DNA of 64,000 nt from Zhongshania sp. GTDB lineage: Bacteria; Pseudomonadota; Gammaproteobacteria; Pseudomonadales; Spongiibacteraceae. The notes below the pieces were generated by a model. The model had not been told where the DNA came from. It was given only the letters and a program-made list of their open reading frames with translations, and did no database searches. The stretch covers positions 1-64,000 of the forward strand of contig JAGPVP010000118.1 of the NCBI GenBank assembly GCA_018066965.1. The letters run 5' to 3'. Shown one piece after another: positions 51,664 through 62,062 of this stretch. Within the stretch, counting starts at the first letter, position 1, and every line of letters starts with the position of its first letter. Made by a program: the position numbers and the translations under genes.

Positions 51664-52656
51664 ATGACACAAACATACAAAGCATTAGTTGGCACTCGCC
51701 AGGATGGCAAGCTATCAGTGGGCTTTGCCCAGCTCGATGCGGCAGACATTGGTGATGGCGATGTGGAAATCGCAGTTGAATATTCTACATTGAATTACAA
51801 AGATGGCCTGGCGATAAGTGATGCCATCCCCATTGTGCAACAAGAGCGCCTGATCTTAGGTATTGATATGGCGGGCACCGTTGTAAGCTCTGACAGTTCC
51901 CGCTTTGCCGTCGGTGATAGGGTGGTGATGAACGGCTACGGTGCGTCCGAAACCCACAATGGTGGCTATACCGAGCGGCTGCGTACCAATGCGGATTACT
52001 TAGTAAAGCTACCCGACGGCATAACAACTCGTCAGGCGATGGCGATTGGCACCGCCGGCTACACCGCCATGCTCTCGGTTATGCGTTTAGAAAAATTAGG
52101 CGTTGTGCCTGAGTCAGGCGTCGTCTTGGTAACGGGTGCATCGGGTGGTGTAGGGACGGTCGCTATTTCATTGCTCTCTGCGCTCGGCTACAGAGTGACG
52201 GCGTCTACCGGCCGAATGGAAGAGGCCGATTTTCTAAAGAGTCTGGGTGCCAATGATGTGATCAATCGTGCAGAGCTGTCCGAACCTGGTGAAATGATGC
52301 AAGCGCCACGCTGGGCGGCTGCAGTGGACTCGTGCGGTAGCCATACCCTGGCAAACGTCATCGCCCAGCTGCATTACAGCGGCGTTGTGACTGCCTGTGG
52401 TTTGGCGCAGGGCTTAGACCTACCAAGTAATATGATGCCATTTGCATTGCGCAATGTAACGCTGCTGGGTGTGGATTCGGTTCACGCGCCTATGAGCTTG
52501 CGCGAAGAGGCGTGGCGGAGGTTGGCTAAGGATTTGGATATGGCGAAATTGGAAGCCTTAACGATCAATATTCCCTTTGATGATATACCGAGTGCCGCAG
52601 GGAAAATTTTGCAAGGCCAAATTCGCGGTCGCGCGGTAGTCGAGATCGCGAAATAA
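51664..52656 (+). CDS. MDR-family oxidoreductase, YhdH/AcuI (acrylyl-CoA reductase-like)
   Basis: VEYSTLNYKDGLAIS…LGIDMAGTVVSS…VLVTGASGGVGTVAISLLSALGYRVTASTGR. Confidence 0.9.
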   Translation: MTQTYKALVGTRQDGKLSVGFAQLDAADIGDGDVEIAVEYSTLNYKDGLAISDAIPIVQQERLILGIDMAGTVVSSDSSRFAVGDRVVMNGYGASETHNGGYTERLRTNADYLVKLPDGITTRQAMAIGTAGYTAMLSVMRLEKLGVVPESGVVLVTGASGGVGTVAISLLSALGYRVTASTGRMEEADFLKSLGANDVINRAELSEPGEMMQAPRWAAAVDSCGSHTLANVIAQLHYSGVVTACGLAQGLDLPSNMMPFALRNVTLLGVDSVHAPMSLREEAWRRLAKDLDMAKLEALTINIPFDDIPSAAGKILQGQIRGRAVVEIAK

Positions 52657-52699
52657 TATTTTTTAACTAGCTGTAAATTAGAATAATAAGGGCAATGTT

Positions 52700-53521
52700 A
52701 TGAGTAAAGAACTCGCCGTTTTTGGTTTGGAAGGTAAGGTTGCGGTGGTCACAGGCGCCGGTGCCGGGATTGGTGAAGCCTGCGCGCGCTTGTTTGCAAA
52801 AGCTGGTGCCGCTGTTGTGCTGGGTGATATCAACGTCGAGGCCTGCGAGCGCATAGCTGCCGAACTAAATGGAAAGGGCTTACAGGCAAAGGCCGTGCAC
52901 TTAGATGTGACCAGTGAGGATGATTGGGCGGCGCTAAAGCAGACTCTAGTAGCATGGAAAAATCGCTGGGATGTGTTGCTGAATAATGCCGGTATCTATA
53001 TAGGCGGTATGTTGGAAAACAATACTAGTGCGCAGGTAAGTAAAATAAATCAGATTAATATTGAGTCGGTATTTCTCGGCACTCGCGCTGCGGTCGATTG
53101 CATGAAGCCGGGTGCATGTTTTGCGAATGGCGGTTCGATTATTAATCTATCGTCGATCGCGGGTTTGATTGGTGTGCCGGGGCATAGCATCTACGGCGCA
53201 ACCAAGGGCGCGGTGCGCTCGCTTACCAAACATAGCGCCGTCGAGTTCGCCAAATTTGGCTACGGTGTGCGCGTTAATTCTCTACATCCCGGGCTTATCG
53301 AAACCGCGATGGGTGACCAGGCCTTGCAAGATTTTGTCGATATTGGTGTGGTAGCCAATGTGGACGAAGCCGCAGCGCTGCTTAAATCGGCCATGATCCC
53401 CATGGGGCGGCTTGGCAATGTGCAAGATATTGCCAATGCGGCACTGTTCCTGGCGTCGGATGCTAGCACTTATGTGACCGGAATTGAGTTGACCGTGGAC
53501 GGCGGTTTCTGCGCGGCTTAA
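52700..53521 (+). CDS. SDR-family oxidoreductase
   Basis: VAVVTGAGAGIGEACARLFA…NNAG…YGATKGA…; YxxxK. Confidence 0.93.
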   Translation: MSKELAVFGLEGKVAVVTGAGAGIGEACARLFAKAGAAVVLGDINVEACERIAAELNGKGLQAKAVHLDVTSEDDWAALKQTLVAWKNRWDVLLNNAGIYIGGMLENNTSAQVSKINQINIESVFLGTRAAVDCMKPGACFANGGSIINLSSIAGLIGVPGHSIYGATKGAVRSLTKHSAVEFAKFGYGVRVNSLHPGLIETAMGDQALQDFVDIGVVANVDEAAALLKSAMIPMGRLGNVQDIANAALFLASDASTYVTGIELTVDGGFCAA

Positions 53522-53531
53522 GGAGAATATT

Positions 53532-54302
53532 ATGTCCTGTCAGGGAAAGGTGGCACTGGTTACTGGTGGTGGCGTGGGGATAGGTGAAGCCACCTGCCGA
53601 AGTTTGGCGGCGGCGGGTGCGATTGTTGTGGTAACGGATATTGATGAAGCGTCTGGTAGTCGTGTCGCTGAAGCCATCAATGCCGAGGGCAACTCAGCCA
53701 TATTTATGAGGCTGGATGTCTGCGATGAGCCGCAGTGGCAGGCAGTGATTGCTCAGGTCATTGAACGTTATGGTCGCTTGCAAATTTTAATTAACAATGC
53801 CGGTATAGCTAATATTTGCGGCATAGAAGATGAAACCTTGGCGGGGTGGAGAAAGACCAACACCATTAATAGTGACGCGGTGTTTATTGGTACCCGCGAA
53901 GCGATTCGCGTTATGAAAGAAACGGGTGGCAGCATCGTTAATATTTCTTCCATCGAGGGCATTGTCGGTGATCCTATGTTACCGGCTTATAATGCAAGCA
54001 AGGGCGCAGTGCGTGCGTTTACTAAGTCAGTTGCCTTGTACTGCGCAGATAAGAACTATGGCATTCGAGTTAACTCAGTACATCCCGGTTATGTGACGAC
54101 ACCACTGGTGAGCGGCGCTTTGGCGCGGTTAGCACAGAGCGACGCCGAGGCGTTTGCCCAACGCGTAGTGGCGAGCATTCCGATGGGGCGGATGGCGGAG
54201 CCAGCCGAGATAGCAAAAGGCATTGTGTTTTTAGCGTCTGACGATGCCAGTTATATGACGGGCTCTGAGTTGATTATGGATGGCGGGTACACGGCGCGTT
54301 AG
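53532..54302 (+). CDS. SDR-family oxidoreductase
   Basis: VALVTGGGVGIGEATCRSLA…NNAGIANICG…YNASKGAVRAFTKS. Confidence 0.93.
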   Translation: MSCQGKVALVTGGGVGIGEATCRSLAAAGAIVVVTDIDEASGSRVAEAINAEGNSAIFMRLDVCDEPQWQAVIAQVIERYGRLQILINNAGIANICGIEDETLAGWRKTNTINSDAVFIGTREAIRVMKETGGSIVNISSIEGIVGDPMLPAYNASKGAVRAFTKSVALYCADKNYGIRVNSVHPGYVTTPLVSGALARLAQSDAEAFAQRVVASIPMGRMAEPAEIAKGIVFLASDDASYMTGSELIMDGGYTAR

Positions 54303-54360
54303 CAATATATGCGGCTATTTGCTTCGAAAATAATAAAATTAAGTAAGCTTTGGTTAGGGG

Positions 54361-54646
54361 CTGTTGACGTTTCATCATTGCCTCTGTTGCGCCTGAGAAA
54401 GCGCCAATTTAGCGGGCCCCGCCGGGACGCGACGAGTGTGGTTTGGTTGCTCCAAATGAGCGAGGAGCAACAACAAGTGGCGTTTTCTCAGGCACAACCC
54501 GAGGGGCCGGGCGGCGCTCCGCTGGGGCCATTTTTCCGCCTGGCATCGTTATTCAGTCATTTATTTGGAATAACCAAACCGCACTCCTTCTGCCTCGCCA
54601 GACGAAAAAATGGCCTCCAGCAGTGGTAATGATGAAACGTCAACAG
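54361..54646. mobile_element. MITE-like element, 286 bp
   Basis: 19-bp perfect terminal inverted repeats CTGTTGACGTTTCATCATT (54361-54379 / 54628-54646), subterminal inverted pair TTGCGCCTGAGAAAGCGCCA / TGGCGTTTTCTCAGGCACAA. Confidence 0.75.
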
Positions 54647-54661
54647 ACCCGAGGGCTTCGT

Positions 54662-55108
54662 ATGCGCGAGTATTTAATTTTTCCAATGATCGCTCTGCTG
54701 GTCGGCGCGTGTATTCCGGTTCAGGCGTCGATGAATGCGGTGCTGAGTAAGTCGTGGGGAAACGTTTTTTATCCAACATTAATTCTGTTTTCTGTTGCCT
54801 TACTTTGTATTGCTATTGTGGTGGTTGCAAAGGGCATTAGGCCCCCAGATTATTCCGCTGTTATTGGTGCGCCCCCGTACGGATATATCGCCGGCGTGAT
54901 TTTGCTTAGCAATATATTGTTGATTACCTATTTAGCGCCCCGTATGGGAATGGGCAACGCAATATTCTATGTTGTGACGGGGCAGATTGTTGCCGCAGTA
55001 TTAATCGATCACTTTGCCGTGTTTGGTGCTGTTAAGGTACAGCTATCTTGGCAGCGAATAAGCGGCATTATGCTAATGGTGCTGGGAATAGGTTTGGCAC
55101 GACATTAG
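54662..55108 (+). CDS. DMT-family small transporter (YdcZ/DUF606-like)
   Basis: FPMIALLVGACIPVQASMNAVLSKSWGN…; four TM helices; start assigned at MREYLIF. Confidence 0.8.
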   Translation: MREYLIFPMIALLVGACIPVQASMNAVLSKSWGNVFYPTLILFSVALLCIAIVVVAKGIRPPDYSAVIGAPPYGYIAGVILLSNILLITYLAPRMGMGNAIFYVVTGQIVAAVLIDHFAVFGAVKVQLSWQRISGIMLMVLGIGLARH

Positions 55109-55190
55109 CGCTCGCAAGACATAATGGCTTAAGTATAATGGGGCGACAATTAATCGCTTATCTGACGAGCCACGGTGACGAGCCATTCCC

Positions 55191-55445
55191 ATGACAGAAA
55201 ATACCGAACTTAAGTTATCTCCGCTGTGCCGTGTTATCGAGCAAGACGGCAAAACGCTTCGCGTTGAAATTTGTGAAGACGGCGATGGCGGCTGGCTACT
55301 TGAAGTCTTTGATGAGTTTAATAACTCCACCGTGTGGGAAGATGCGTTTGAATCTGATCAAGATGCCTTATTTGAAATAGAAGCAACCATACGAGAAGAG
55401 GGCATCGATTGCTTAATTGGTCCTGTTGATGGCGGTATGCTGTGA
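55191..55445 (+). CDS. Hypothetical 84-aa protein
   Basis: Conserved-looking acidic ORF whose stop overlaps the next gene's GTG. Confidence 0.6.
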   Translation: MTENTELKLSPLCRVIEQDGKTLRVEICEDGDGGWLLEVFDEFNNSTVWEDAFESDQDALFEIEATIREEGIDCLIGPVDGGML

Positions 55446-56203
55446 GCGGTACTCTTAAGAATATGAACACGCCCGTTGCACTGGTAACTGGGGCCGCCCA
55501 GCGTCTTGGTGCGGAGATTTGCAGAGCGCTGCATGCGCGCGGCTATAATATTATTATCCACTATCGATCTTCTCAGGTACCGGCTGAGGCCTTGCGCGAT
55601 GAATTAAATGCGCAACGTGACGCTTCGGCGGTAATACTCTGTGCTGATATGAACTCTGTGCTCGACGTGCAATCACTTGCTGTGCAAAGCTTAGCGCAAT
55701 GGCAGCGTCTAGATGTGTTGGTGAATAATGCCTCGGGGTTTTACCCGACGGCACTTGAAAGTGCGGCTGAAAAAGATTGGGATGCCTTATTTAATAGTAA
55801 TCTCAAAGGGCCATTTTTTCTTTCGCAGGCCGTGGCCCCAGCATTGAAAGAAACTACCGGTTGTATTGTAAATCTCGTCGATATCTACGCGCAAAAGCCA
55901 CTGCAGGGATTCCCTATTTACTCGATGGCGAAGGCTGGCGTAGCGATGATGACCCAGTCTTTGGCGCTTGAATTGGGCCCGGATGTTAGGGTCAATGGTG
56001 TGTCGCCCGGTGCTATTTTATGGCCTGTGGAAGAAACCGAATACAGTATTCAGGAAAAGCAGGATGTAAACCACCGCGTGCCAATGCGGCGTCAAGGTGA
56101 GGCAAGTGATATTGCTAAGACGGTGGTTTTTTTGGTGGCGGATGCGCCTTACATTACCGGTCAGATTATTTCGGTTGATGGTGGTCGAACGGTGTCTATG
56201 TGA
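55442..56203 (+). CDS. Pteridine reductase-like SDR
   Basis: PVALVTGAAQRLGAEICRALHARGYNIIIHYRSS…VNNASGFYPT…YSMAKAGVAMMTQSLALEL. Confidence 0.87.
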   Translation: MSGTLKNMNTPVALVTGAAQRLGAEICRALHARGYNIIIHYRSSQVPAEALRDELNAQRDASAVILCADMNSVLDVQSLAVQSLAQWQRLDVLVNNASGFYPTALESAAEKDWDALFNSNLKGPFFLSQAVAPALKETTGCIVNLVDIYAQKPLQGFPIYSMAKAGVAMMTQSLALELGPDVRVNGVSPGAILWPVEETEYSIQEKQDVNHRVPMRRQGEASDIAKTVVFLVADAPYITGQIISVDGGRTVSM

Positions 56204-56306
56204 AGTGAGTAATTTAGCAGTTATGAAAAAGTCCGCATTAAAATATAAAAATATTAATTAATATTTCGGTAAGTTTCTAAATATTGGGTCCCCGTTTGTA
56301 TGGATA

Positions 56307-56346
56307 GGGAAAGCACCACATTCATTGCCGGCGCTTTCCCTGCCGT
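56307..56346. terminator. Hairpin, probably bidirectional terminator
   Basis: AGGGAAAGC…GCTTTCCCT followed by gccgTTTTATTT. Confidence 0.65.
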
Positions 56347-56347
56347 T

Positions 56348-58285
56348 TTATTTATTGAGGCGATGATTGACTAGGTCGTCTACGACGGCTGGGTCGGCCA
56401 AGGTCGACGTGTCTCCCAGGGTGTCTAATTCATTCGCTGCGATTTTGCGAAGAATGCGGCGCATAATTTTACCCGAGCGTGTTTTTGGCAGACCGGGTGC
56501 CCATTGTATTAAGTCTGGCTTCGCTATGGGGCCAATCTCTTGAACACAGAGCGCGATAAGTTCTTTGATTAGCTGTTCGCTTCCTGTGATGTCATGCATT
56601 AGCGTGACGTAGGCATAAATTCCCTGACCTTTTAGGTCGTGCGGGTAGCCAACCACAGCGGCTTCCGCGACAGCCTCGTGTAGCACCAATGCGCTCTCCA
56701 CTTCGGCTGTCCCCATGCGATGGCCAGAGATATTTAAAACGTCATCGACGCGGCCGGTGATCCAGTAGTCGCCGTCGGCGTCCCTGCGGGCGCCGTCGCC
56801 GGTAAAATAATAGCCGGGATGGGTGCTGAAGTAGGTTTCGATCAGTCTTTGGTGGTCGCCATAGACGCTGCGAATTTGTCCGGGCCATGACCGTTTGATG
56901 ACGAGCAGGCCTTCACCGGCGCCTTCAATTTCATTGCCGTCGTTGTCTAGAATAGCGGGTTCTACGCCGAAGAAAGGACGGGTGGCTGAGCCCGGTTTCA
57001 TATCGATGGCACCGGGCAGTGGTGTGAGCATATGCGCGCCGGTTTCGGTTTGCCACCAGGTGTCTACGATGGGGCAGCGCTCTTCGCCGACGACACGGTG
57101 GTACCACTCCCACGCTTCCGGATTGATGGGTTCACCGACGGTGCCGAGTAATCGCAGGCTGCTGCGATCTGTTTTGTTAACGAATTCATCACCCGCGCCC
57201 ATCAGTGCACGGAGTGCAGTTGGCGCAGTGTAGAAGATGCTGACATTGTGCTTATCAATTACCTGCCAGCAGCGCGAGGCGTCGGGGTAGGTGGGCACGC
57301 CTTCAAATAGCAGAGTGGTCGCGCCGTTGGCCAGCGGGCCATACACGATGTAGCTGTGGCCAGTAATCCAGCCGACGTCAGCGGTACACCAAAAAACTTC
57401 ACCGTCTTTATAATCGAAAACGTATTTGTGACTCATTGCCGATTGCAGTAAGTAGCCCGCGCTGGTGTGCAGTACGCCCTTGGGTTTGCCGGTTGAGCCG
57501 GAGGTGTAAAGAATAAATAAGGGGGCTTCGCTTTCGACCGCGACGGCGGGGCAGTCTGCAGATGCGTTTGCCACTGCGTCGTGGTAGCAAATATCGCGAT
57601 TATCTTGCCAAGCTATATCGCCGCCGGTGCGCTTAACCACCAGGCAGGACTCAATACTCGGACAGTCGCGTAGTGCGAGGTCGGCATTGTTTTTGAGCGG
57701 TATTTTTTTTCCGCTGCGCAGTCCTTCGTCGGCGGTAATTAACATTTTACAATCGGCATTTTGGATGCGGTCTTTTAACGCCTCTGGCGAAAAGCCCCCG
57801 AATACCACCGAGTGAATAGCGCCGATGCGAGCGCACGCTAGCATCGCATACGCGGCCTCTGGAGTCATCGGCATGTAAATGCAGACGCGATCGCCCTTGG
57901 CGACCCCTTGGGCGAGTAACACATTGGCGAGTTTGCAGACTGCGGTATGGAGTTCGCGATAAGTTATATGGCTGGAGTCCGCTGGGTCGTCACCTTCCCA
58001 GATAATGGCGGTTTGATTGCCGCGGGTCTCAAGGTGACGGTCGATACAGTTGTAGCTGACGTTTAGTTTGCCACCGTCGAACCAGCTGGCTTCGCCCTTT
58101 TTAAAATCGTACTTGTTTACGGTGTGCCAGCGCTTATCCCAGCTTAAGAATTCGTCGGCCTGTTTTGCCCAAAAGCTGTCGGGATCTGCAATTGATTCTT
58201 GGTACATCTCTTCATATTTGGCTTTATTGATATGAGCTTGCGCGGCAAAGGCGGCTGGAACGGGGTGGACGGTAGACTTACTCAT
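56348..58285 (-). CDS. acs: Acetyl-CoA synthetase
   Basis: [25 protein letters not shown]…[16 protein letters not shown]; start assigned at [13 protein letters not shown]. Confidence 0.95.
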   Translation of the reverse strand: MSKSTVHPVPAAFAAQAHINKAKYEEMYQESIADPDSFWAKQADEFLSWDKRWHTVNKYDFKKGEASWFDGGKLNVSYNCIDRHLETRGNQTAIIWEGDDPADSSHITYRELHTAVCKLANVLLAQGVAKGDRVCIYMPMTPEAAYAMLACARIGAIHSVVFGGFSPEALKDRIQNADCKMLITADEGLRSGKKIPLKNNADLALRDCPSIESCLVVKRTGGDIAWQDNRDICYHDAVANASADCPAVAVESEAPLFILYTSGSTGKPKGVLHTSAGYLLQSAMSHKYVFDYKDGEVFWCTADVGWITGHSYIVYGPLANGATTLLFEGVPTYPDASRCWQVIDKHNVSIFYTAPTALRALMGAGDEFVNKTDRSSLRLLGTVGEPINPEAWEWYHRVVGEERCPIVDTWWQTETGAHMLTPLPGAIDMKPGSATRPFFGVEPAILDNDGNEIEGAGEGLLVIKRSWPGQIRSVYGDHQRLIETYFSTHPGYYFTGDGARRDADGDYWITGRVDDVLNISGHRMGTAEVESALVLHEAVAEAAVVGYPHDLKGQGIYAYVTLMHDITGSEQLIKELIALCVQEIGPIAKPDLIQWAPGLPKTRSGKIMRRILRKIAANELDTLGDTSTLADPAVVDDLVNHRLNK

Positions 58286-58524
58286 GACCTTGCTCTCTAT
58301 AATGCGAATATTATGATTGTTGGGCTGCGGTAAGGCAGGAAACAAACCACTTTGAAAAGTGTATAAAGAGTCAGGATAACGGCTTGGCCGATAGGATTGA
58401 ACCCTCAAGTAGACTAATTTTTATGGTTCATGGTGATTGTGTGGCGCAGGAGTAAGCTGCCGCGACTTGGCAGTTTAAGGTCTATTGAGGGGGAGTGGCA
58501 GAGGCGAGCGCCTCTGCCAGATGA

Positions 58525-58905
58525 TCAGGCGACCTGAACAGGGATGGCGTTGCTGGCGTGGCTAACGGTGTTGTCCGCATTCATATAAATAAGGCGCGGC
58601 TTGAAGTTGATTAGCTCCGCCTCTGAATATGTAGCGTAGGCGCAAATAATGATGACGTCGTCGACATTGGCTTTATGCGCCGCTGCACCGTTTATAGAAA
58701 TGATGCCGCTATTATCTTCGCCACGAATTGCATAAGTGGTGAAGCGTTCGCCATTGGTGACGTTGTAAATTTGAATTTGTTCAAATTCACGGATGCTCGA
58801 CATATCGAGCAACTTACCGTCGATGGCGCAAGATCCTTCATAGTCAAGCACGGCGTGAGTCACGCGGGCTTTGTGAAGTTTCGCTTTCAGCATAACTGAC
58901 TGCAT
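58525..58905 (-). CDS. panD: Aspartate 1-decarboxylase
   Basis: [30 protein letters not shown]…[10 protein letters not shown]. Confidence 0.95.
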   Translation of the reverse strand: MQSVMLKAKLHKARVTHAVLDYEGSCAIDGKLLDMSSIREFEQIQIYNVTNGERFTTYAIRGEDNSGIISINGAAAHKANVDDVIIICAYATYSEAELINFKPRLIYMNADNTVSHASNAIPVQVA

Positions 58906-58939
58906 AACGCTGTTCCTTTCTCTATCGGTCGTAACTGGC

Positions 58940-59824
58940 TTAATTAGCGGCCAGCATTCCCCAATCGGCGCTGGGGTTAACATTCAGGGTGACGTTGTCG
59001 ATCAAACGCGTACTGCCAAGTTTGGCCGCGGCGAGTATGACCACTTCTTCGGTGTCCAGATCAACTGGACGCAGAGTACGCGCATCGCAAATAGTAAAGT
59101 AGTCAGACTCTAAGCCAGCCTTATTCAGGCTGATTTTGGCGTGCTGTTCTAATTTACTGTAGCTGTCGTACCCGCAGGCAATTGCCTCTCGAGTTTCCTG
59201 TAACACACGATGTAAAACCGGTGCAATTCTGCGCTGATCGGCATTGAGATAGCCATTGCGCGAACTTAGCGCTAAGCCGTCTTCTGCTCGCGCAGTTGCC
59301 ACACCAACGATGTTGATGGGCATACACAGATCGCGCACCATTTTACGGATAACGCTAAGTTGCTGAAAATCCTTTTCGCCAAACACCGCGGTGTCTGGTT
59401 GCACGATATTAAAAAGCTTGGCCACTACTGTTGCTACGCCGGTAAAGTGCCCCGGGCGACTTGCACCGCAGTGGTCGTCAGACAGCTCTGGCACAGAAAT
59501 TTTGCTGTGGCTGTCCATGCCTTCCGGGTAAATTTCGCTTACCTGGGGAAGGAATAAAAATTGTGCGCCGGCGGCAAACAACTTTTCTTTGTCTGCGGCT
59601 AGGGTGCGTGGGTAGCTGCTGAGATCTTCGTTGGCGCCAAACTGCAGCGGGTTAACAAAGATACTGACTACTACGATGTCAGCGTGCTGGCTCGCTCGCT
59701 GAACAAGGCGCAGATGTCCCTCGTGCAGATTGCCCATAGTCGGTACAAAGGCGACGGTTTTACCCGCGCGTCTTCCCGTATTTAGAGCGGCCCTTAGTGA
59801 TGCGGCTGTGCTATATGTTTTCAT
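58940..59824 (-). CDS. panC: Pantoate--beta-alanine ligase
   Basis: [18 protein letters not shown]…[10 protein letters not shown]…FGEKDFQQL. Confidence 0.95.
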   Translation of the reverse strand: MKTYSTAASLRAALNTGRRAGKTVAFVPTMGNLHEGHLRLVQRASQHADIVVVSIFVNPLQFGANEDLSSYPRTLAADKEKLFAAGAQFLFLPQVSEIYPEGMDSHSKISVPELSDDHCGASRPGHFTGVATVVAKLFNIVQPDTAVFGEKDFQQLSVIRKMVRDLCMPINIVGVATARAEDGLALSSRNGYLNADQRRIAPVLHRVLQETREAIACGYDSYSKLEQHAKISLNKAGLESDYFTICDARTLRPVDLDTEEVVILAAAKLGSTRLIDNVTLNVNPSADWGMLAAN

Positions 59825-60018
59825 ACCACCTAACTTCCCAATCTCATACTTCGCAGGGCGAAGGTAGTTTGCTGTGAAGTCAGTCCGCGCACATCGCGGG
59901 CTGGCGACCAATACACTGGCAATAAGGCCTTTAAAAGCTGAAAAGATTGTTCATAATCTGATCAGTTTGGCCAGTGGCGGGCAAGTATGCCCCAATCGGA
60001 ATGGCCGTTCAATGCTTT

Positions 60019-60072
60019 GGTAACAAAAAAATCATGACTTTGTTACCTCAAAAAATGTTCCCCGAGGTAACA
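60019..60072. promoter_or_regulatory. Overlapping alternative inverted repeats between panB and panC
   Basis: GGTAACAAA-N11-TTTGTTACC (60019-60047) and GTTACCTC-N13-GAGGTAAC share the middle arm. Confidence 0.6.
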
Positions 60073-60090
60073 GTTTGGGATTATAAACCC

Positions 60091-60882
60091 TTAGTCAAAA
60101 CTATGCTCCTCTGCGGGGAAGCTACTGTCAATGACCGCGTCATTATAGCGTTTCAGGGCATCTTCTACACCGTGACTGCCCTCCGCAAAGTTACGTACAA
60201 ACTTGGCGGTTTTCTCGGTGATACCCAGTAGGTCGTGTAACACCAGTACTTGGGCGTCGGTCACATTGCCGGCTCCTATGCCAATTACGGGGATTTTTAG
60301 CTCGGCGGTGATTTCAGCGGCGAGTTTGCGGGGTACGCACTCAAGTACCAACATCGCTGCGCCAGCGGCTTCTAGCGCTATGGCGTCGGCGAGAATGGCT
60401 TTCGCTTGACTGTCGTCGCGGCCCTGGACTCGGTAGCCTCCGAGTACGTTAACGGATTGCGGGGTGAGTCCTAGGTGGCCGCACACGGGAATTCCGGCTT
60501 GATTGAGCAGTGTTACGCTTGCCGCTAGCCAGCTACCACCCTCGATTTTTACCATGTGCGCGCCTGCGCGCATTAATGTGGCGGCGTTGTCGGCACATTG
60601 TTGCGGGCTATTATAGCTGCCGAAGGGCATGTCGCTGATGATGAGGGGCTGCTGGCAGCCACGTGCGACACAGCGGGTGTGGTAGGCCATGTCATCAATG
60701 GTGACCGGTAGTGTGGAATCGCGCCCCTGCAGCACCATGCCCAGCGAGTCGCCGACGAGAATGGCGTCTATTCCCGCTTTTTCGACGAGTCTGGCAAAGC
60801 TTGCGTCGTAGCACGTCACTACCGCAAATTTTTCCTGCTGTTGCTTCTTGGTTAGCAGTTTGAGGATGTTGACCTTGCTCAT
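60091..60882 (-). CDS. panB: 3-methyl-2-oxobutanoate hydroxymethyltransferase
   Basis: [32 protein letters not shown]…VKIEGG. Confidence 0.95.
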   Translation of the reverse strand: MSKVNILKLLTKKQQQEKFAVVTCYDASFARLVEKAGIDAILVGDSLGMVLQGRDSTLPVTIDDMAYHTRCVARGCQQPLIISDMPFGSYNSPQQCADNAATLMRAGAHMVKIEGGSWLAASVTLLNQAGIPVCGHLGLTPQSVNVLGGYRVQGRDDSQAKAILADAIALEAAGAAMLVLECVPRKLAAEITAELKIPVIGIGAGNVTDAQVLVLHDLLGITEKTAKFVRNFAEGSHGVEDALKRYNDAVIDSSFPAEEHSFD

Positions 60883-60900
60883 GGAGTGCCTCGCAGGTAC

Positions 60901-61581
60901 TTAAAAAAATGTGGGGTTAAAGTAATGGCGACCGCTTGGTATTTCCAGCAGATATTTTAATAATTGCTCATATTGACGGTCGTTGTTGGCGAAATCGATA
61001 TCGCTGGCATTAATGATGAGCAGTGGGGAGTCGTTGTATGACAGGAAAAACTCACTGTAAGCGGCATTAACCTGTTCTAAATAGTCGCCACTCATACTCT
61101 GTTCAAACTGCACGCCGCGGTGCTGTATACGCTCTTTTAGAACCTTTACCGGAGCTTGTAAATAAATCACCAAGTCTGGGGTTGGAATATCAACCTGCAC
61201 CTGTTGATAAACTTTTTTGTATAGCTCCAGCTCATTGGCGTCGAGCGTGATTTGCGCGAACAGAGGGTCTTTCTGAAAGAGAAAGTCGGCGATATGAGTT
61301 TGGTTAAACATATCGCTTTGGCGCAAGTCACTGAGCTGCTGGGCGCGCTGAAACAAGAAAAATAACTGAGCTGATAACGCGGCATGGCGCTGATTGGCGT
61401 AAAAGCGCTCTAGAAACGGGTTGTCCTCTGCTTTTTCGAGCAGCGTGTGGTAGCCGAGTGATTCCGCTAGGCGTCGCGTCAGGGTGCTTTTGCCAACGCC
61501 GATGGGGCCTTCAATCGCGATAAAGCACGGCGGCTTCTCGGCATTGATGATGGGCTCGTTAGGGTGTGATCGCTTTATCAT
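60901..61581 (-). CDS. Deoxynucleoside kinase
   Basis: FIAIEGPIGVGKSTLTRRLAESLGYHTLLEKAEDNPFLERFY…. Confidence 0.9.
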   Translation of the reverse strand: MIKRSHPNEPIINAEKPPCFIAIEGPIGVGKSTLTRRLAESLGYHTLLEKAEDNPFLERFYANQRHAALSAQLFFLFQRAQQLSDLRQSDMFNQTHIADFLFQKDPLFAQITLDANELELYKKVYQQVQVDIPTPDLVIYLQAPVKVLKERIQHRGVQFEQSMSGDYLEQVNAAYSEFFLSYNDSPLLIINASDIDFANNDRQYEQLLKYLLEIPSGRHYFNPTFF

Positions 61582-62062
61582 TTGGTGCTAAGACCCATAA
61601 ATTGTCGTTGTCGGAATAGTGTATATCGGTGTTCTCGCCCAAATAGTGGCGAAGTAGCTCGGCCGGTGCAATATCTGCGAGTGGGCGTAGCACAAAGTCC
61701 CTACTGAGCATTCTGGGGTGTGGGACAATAAGTTCTGGCGTTTGAATATTTGCAGTGCCGTATAACAGCAGGTCGAGATCTAATGTTCTGGCCGCCCAGC
61801 GAATCTCGCGCTGTCTATGGTGCTGGGATTCTATGGACTGCAGGGTGGCTAGAAGCTTTGGCGCCGTAAGTGTCGTGTCGATAGCGATAACGGCATTAAC
61901 ATAGTTGTCCTGCTCGCCGGGGCCAATCGCGATCGATCCATAGAGCCGAGATTGCGAAATTAAAGTGCAATCTGGGGTGTTGGCAAGGGTCGTTATTGCC
62001 GTCAAAACTTGCTCTTTGGGCAGGTTTAAGTTGCTGCCCAGCGCAATATAGCTTCGAATCAT
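61559..62062 (-). CDS. folK: 2-amino-4-hydroxy-6-hydroxymethyldihydropteridine diphosphokinase
   Basis: SYIALGSNLNLPKEQVLTAI…RWAARTLDLDLLLYG…VPHPRMLSRDFVLRPL. Confidence 0.94.
   Translation of the reverse strand: MIRSYIALGSNLNLPKEQVLTAITTLANTPDCTLISQSRLYGSIAIGPGEQDNYVNAVIAIDTTLTAPKLLATLQSIESQHHRQREIRWAARTLDLDLLLYGTANIQTPELIVPHPRMLSRDFVLRPLADIAPAELLRHYLGENTDIHYSDNDNLWVLAPNDKAITP

Noticed and set aside
54309-54629. 106-aa ORF downstream of the second SDR
   Set aside because: Lies almost completely inside the MITE-like element; low-complexity translation.
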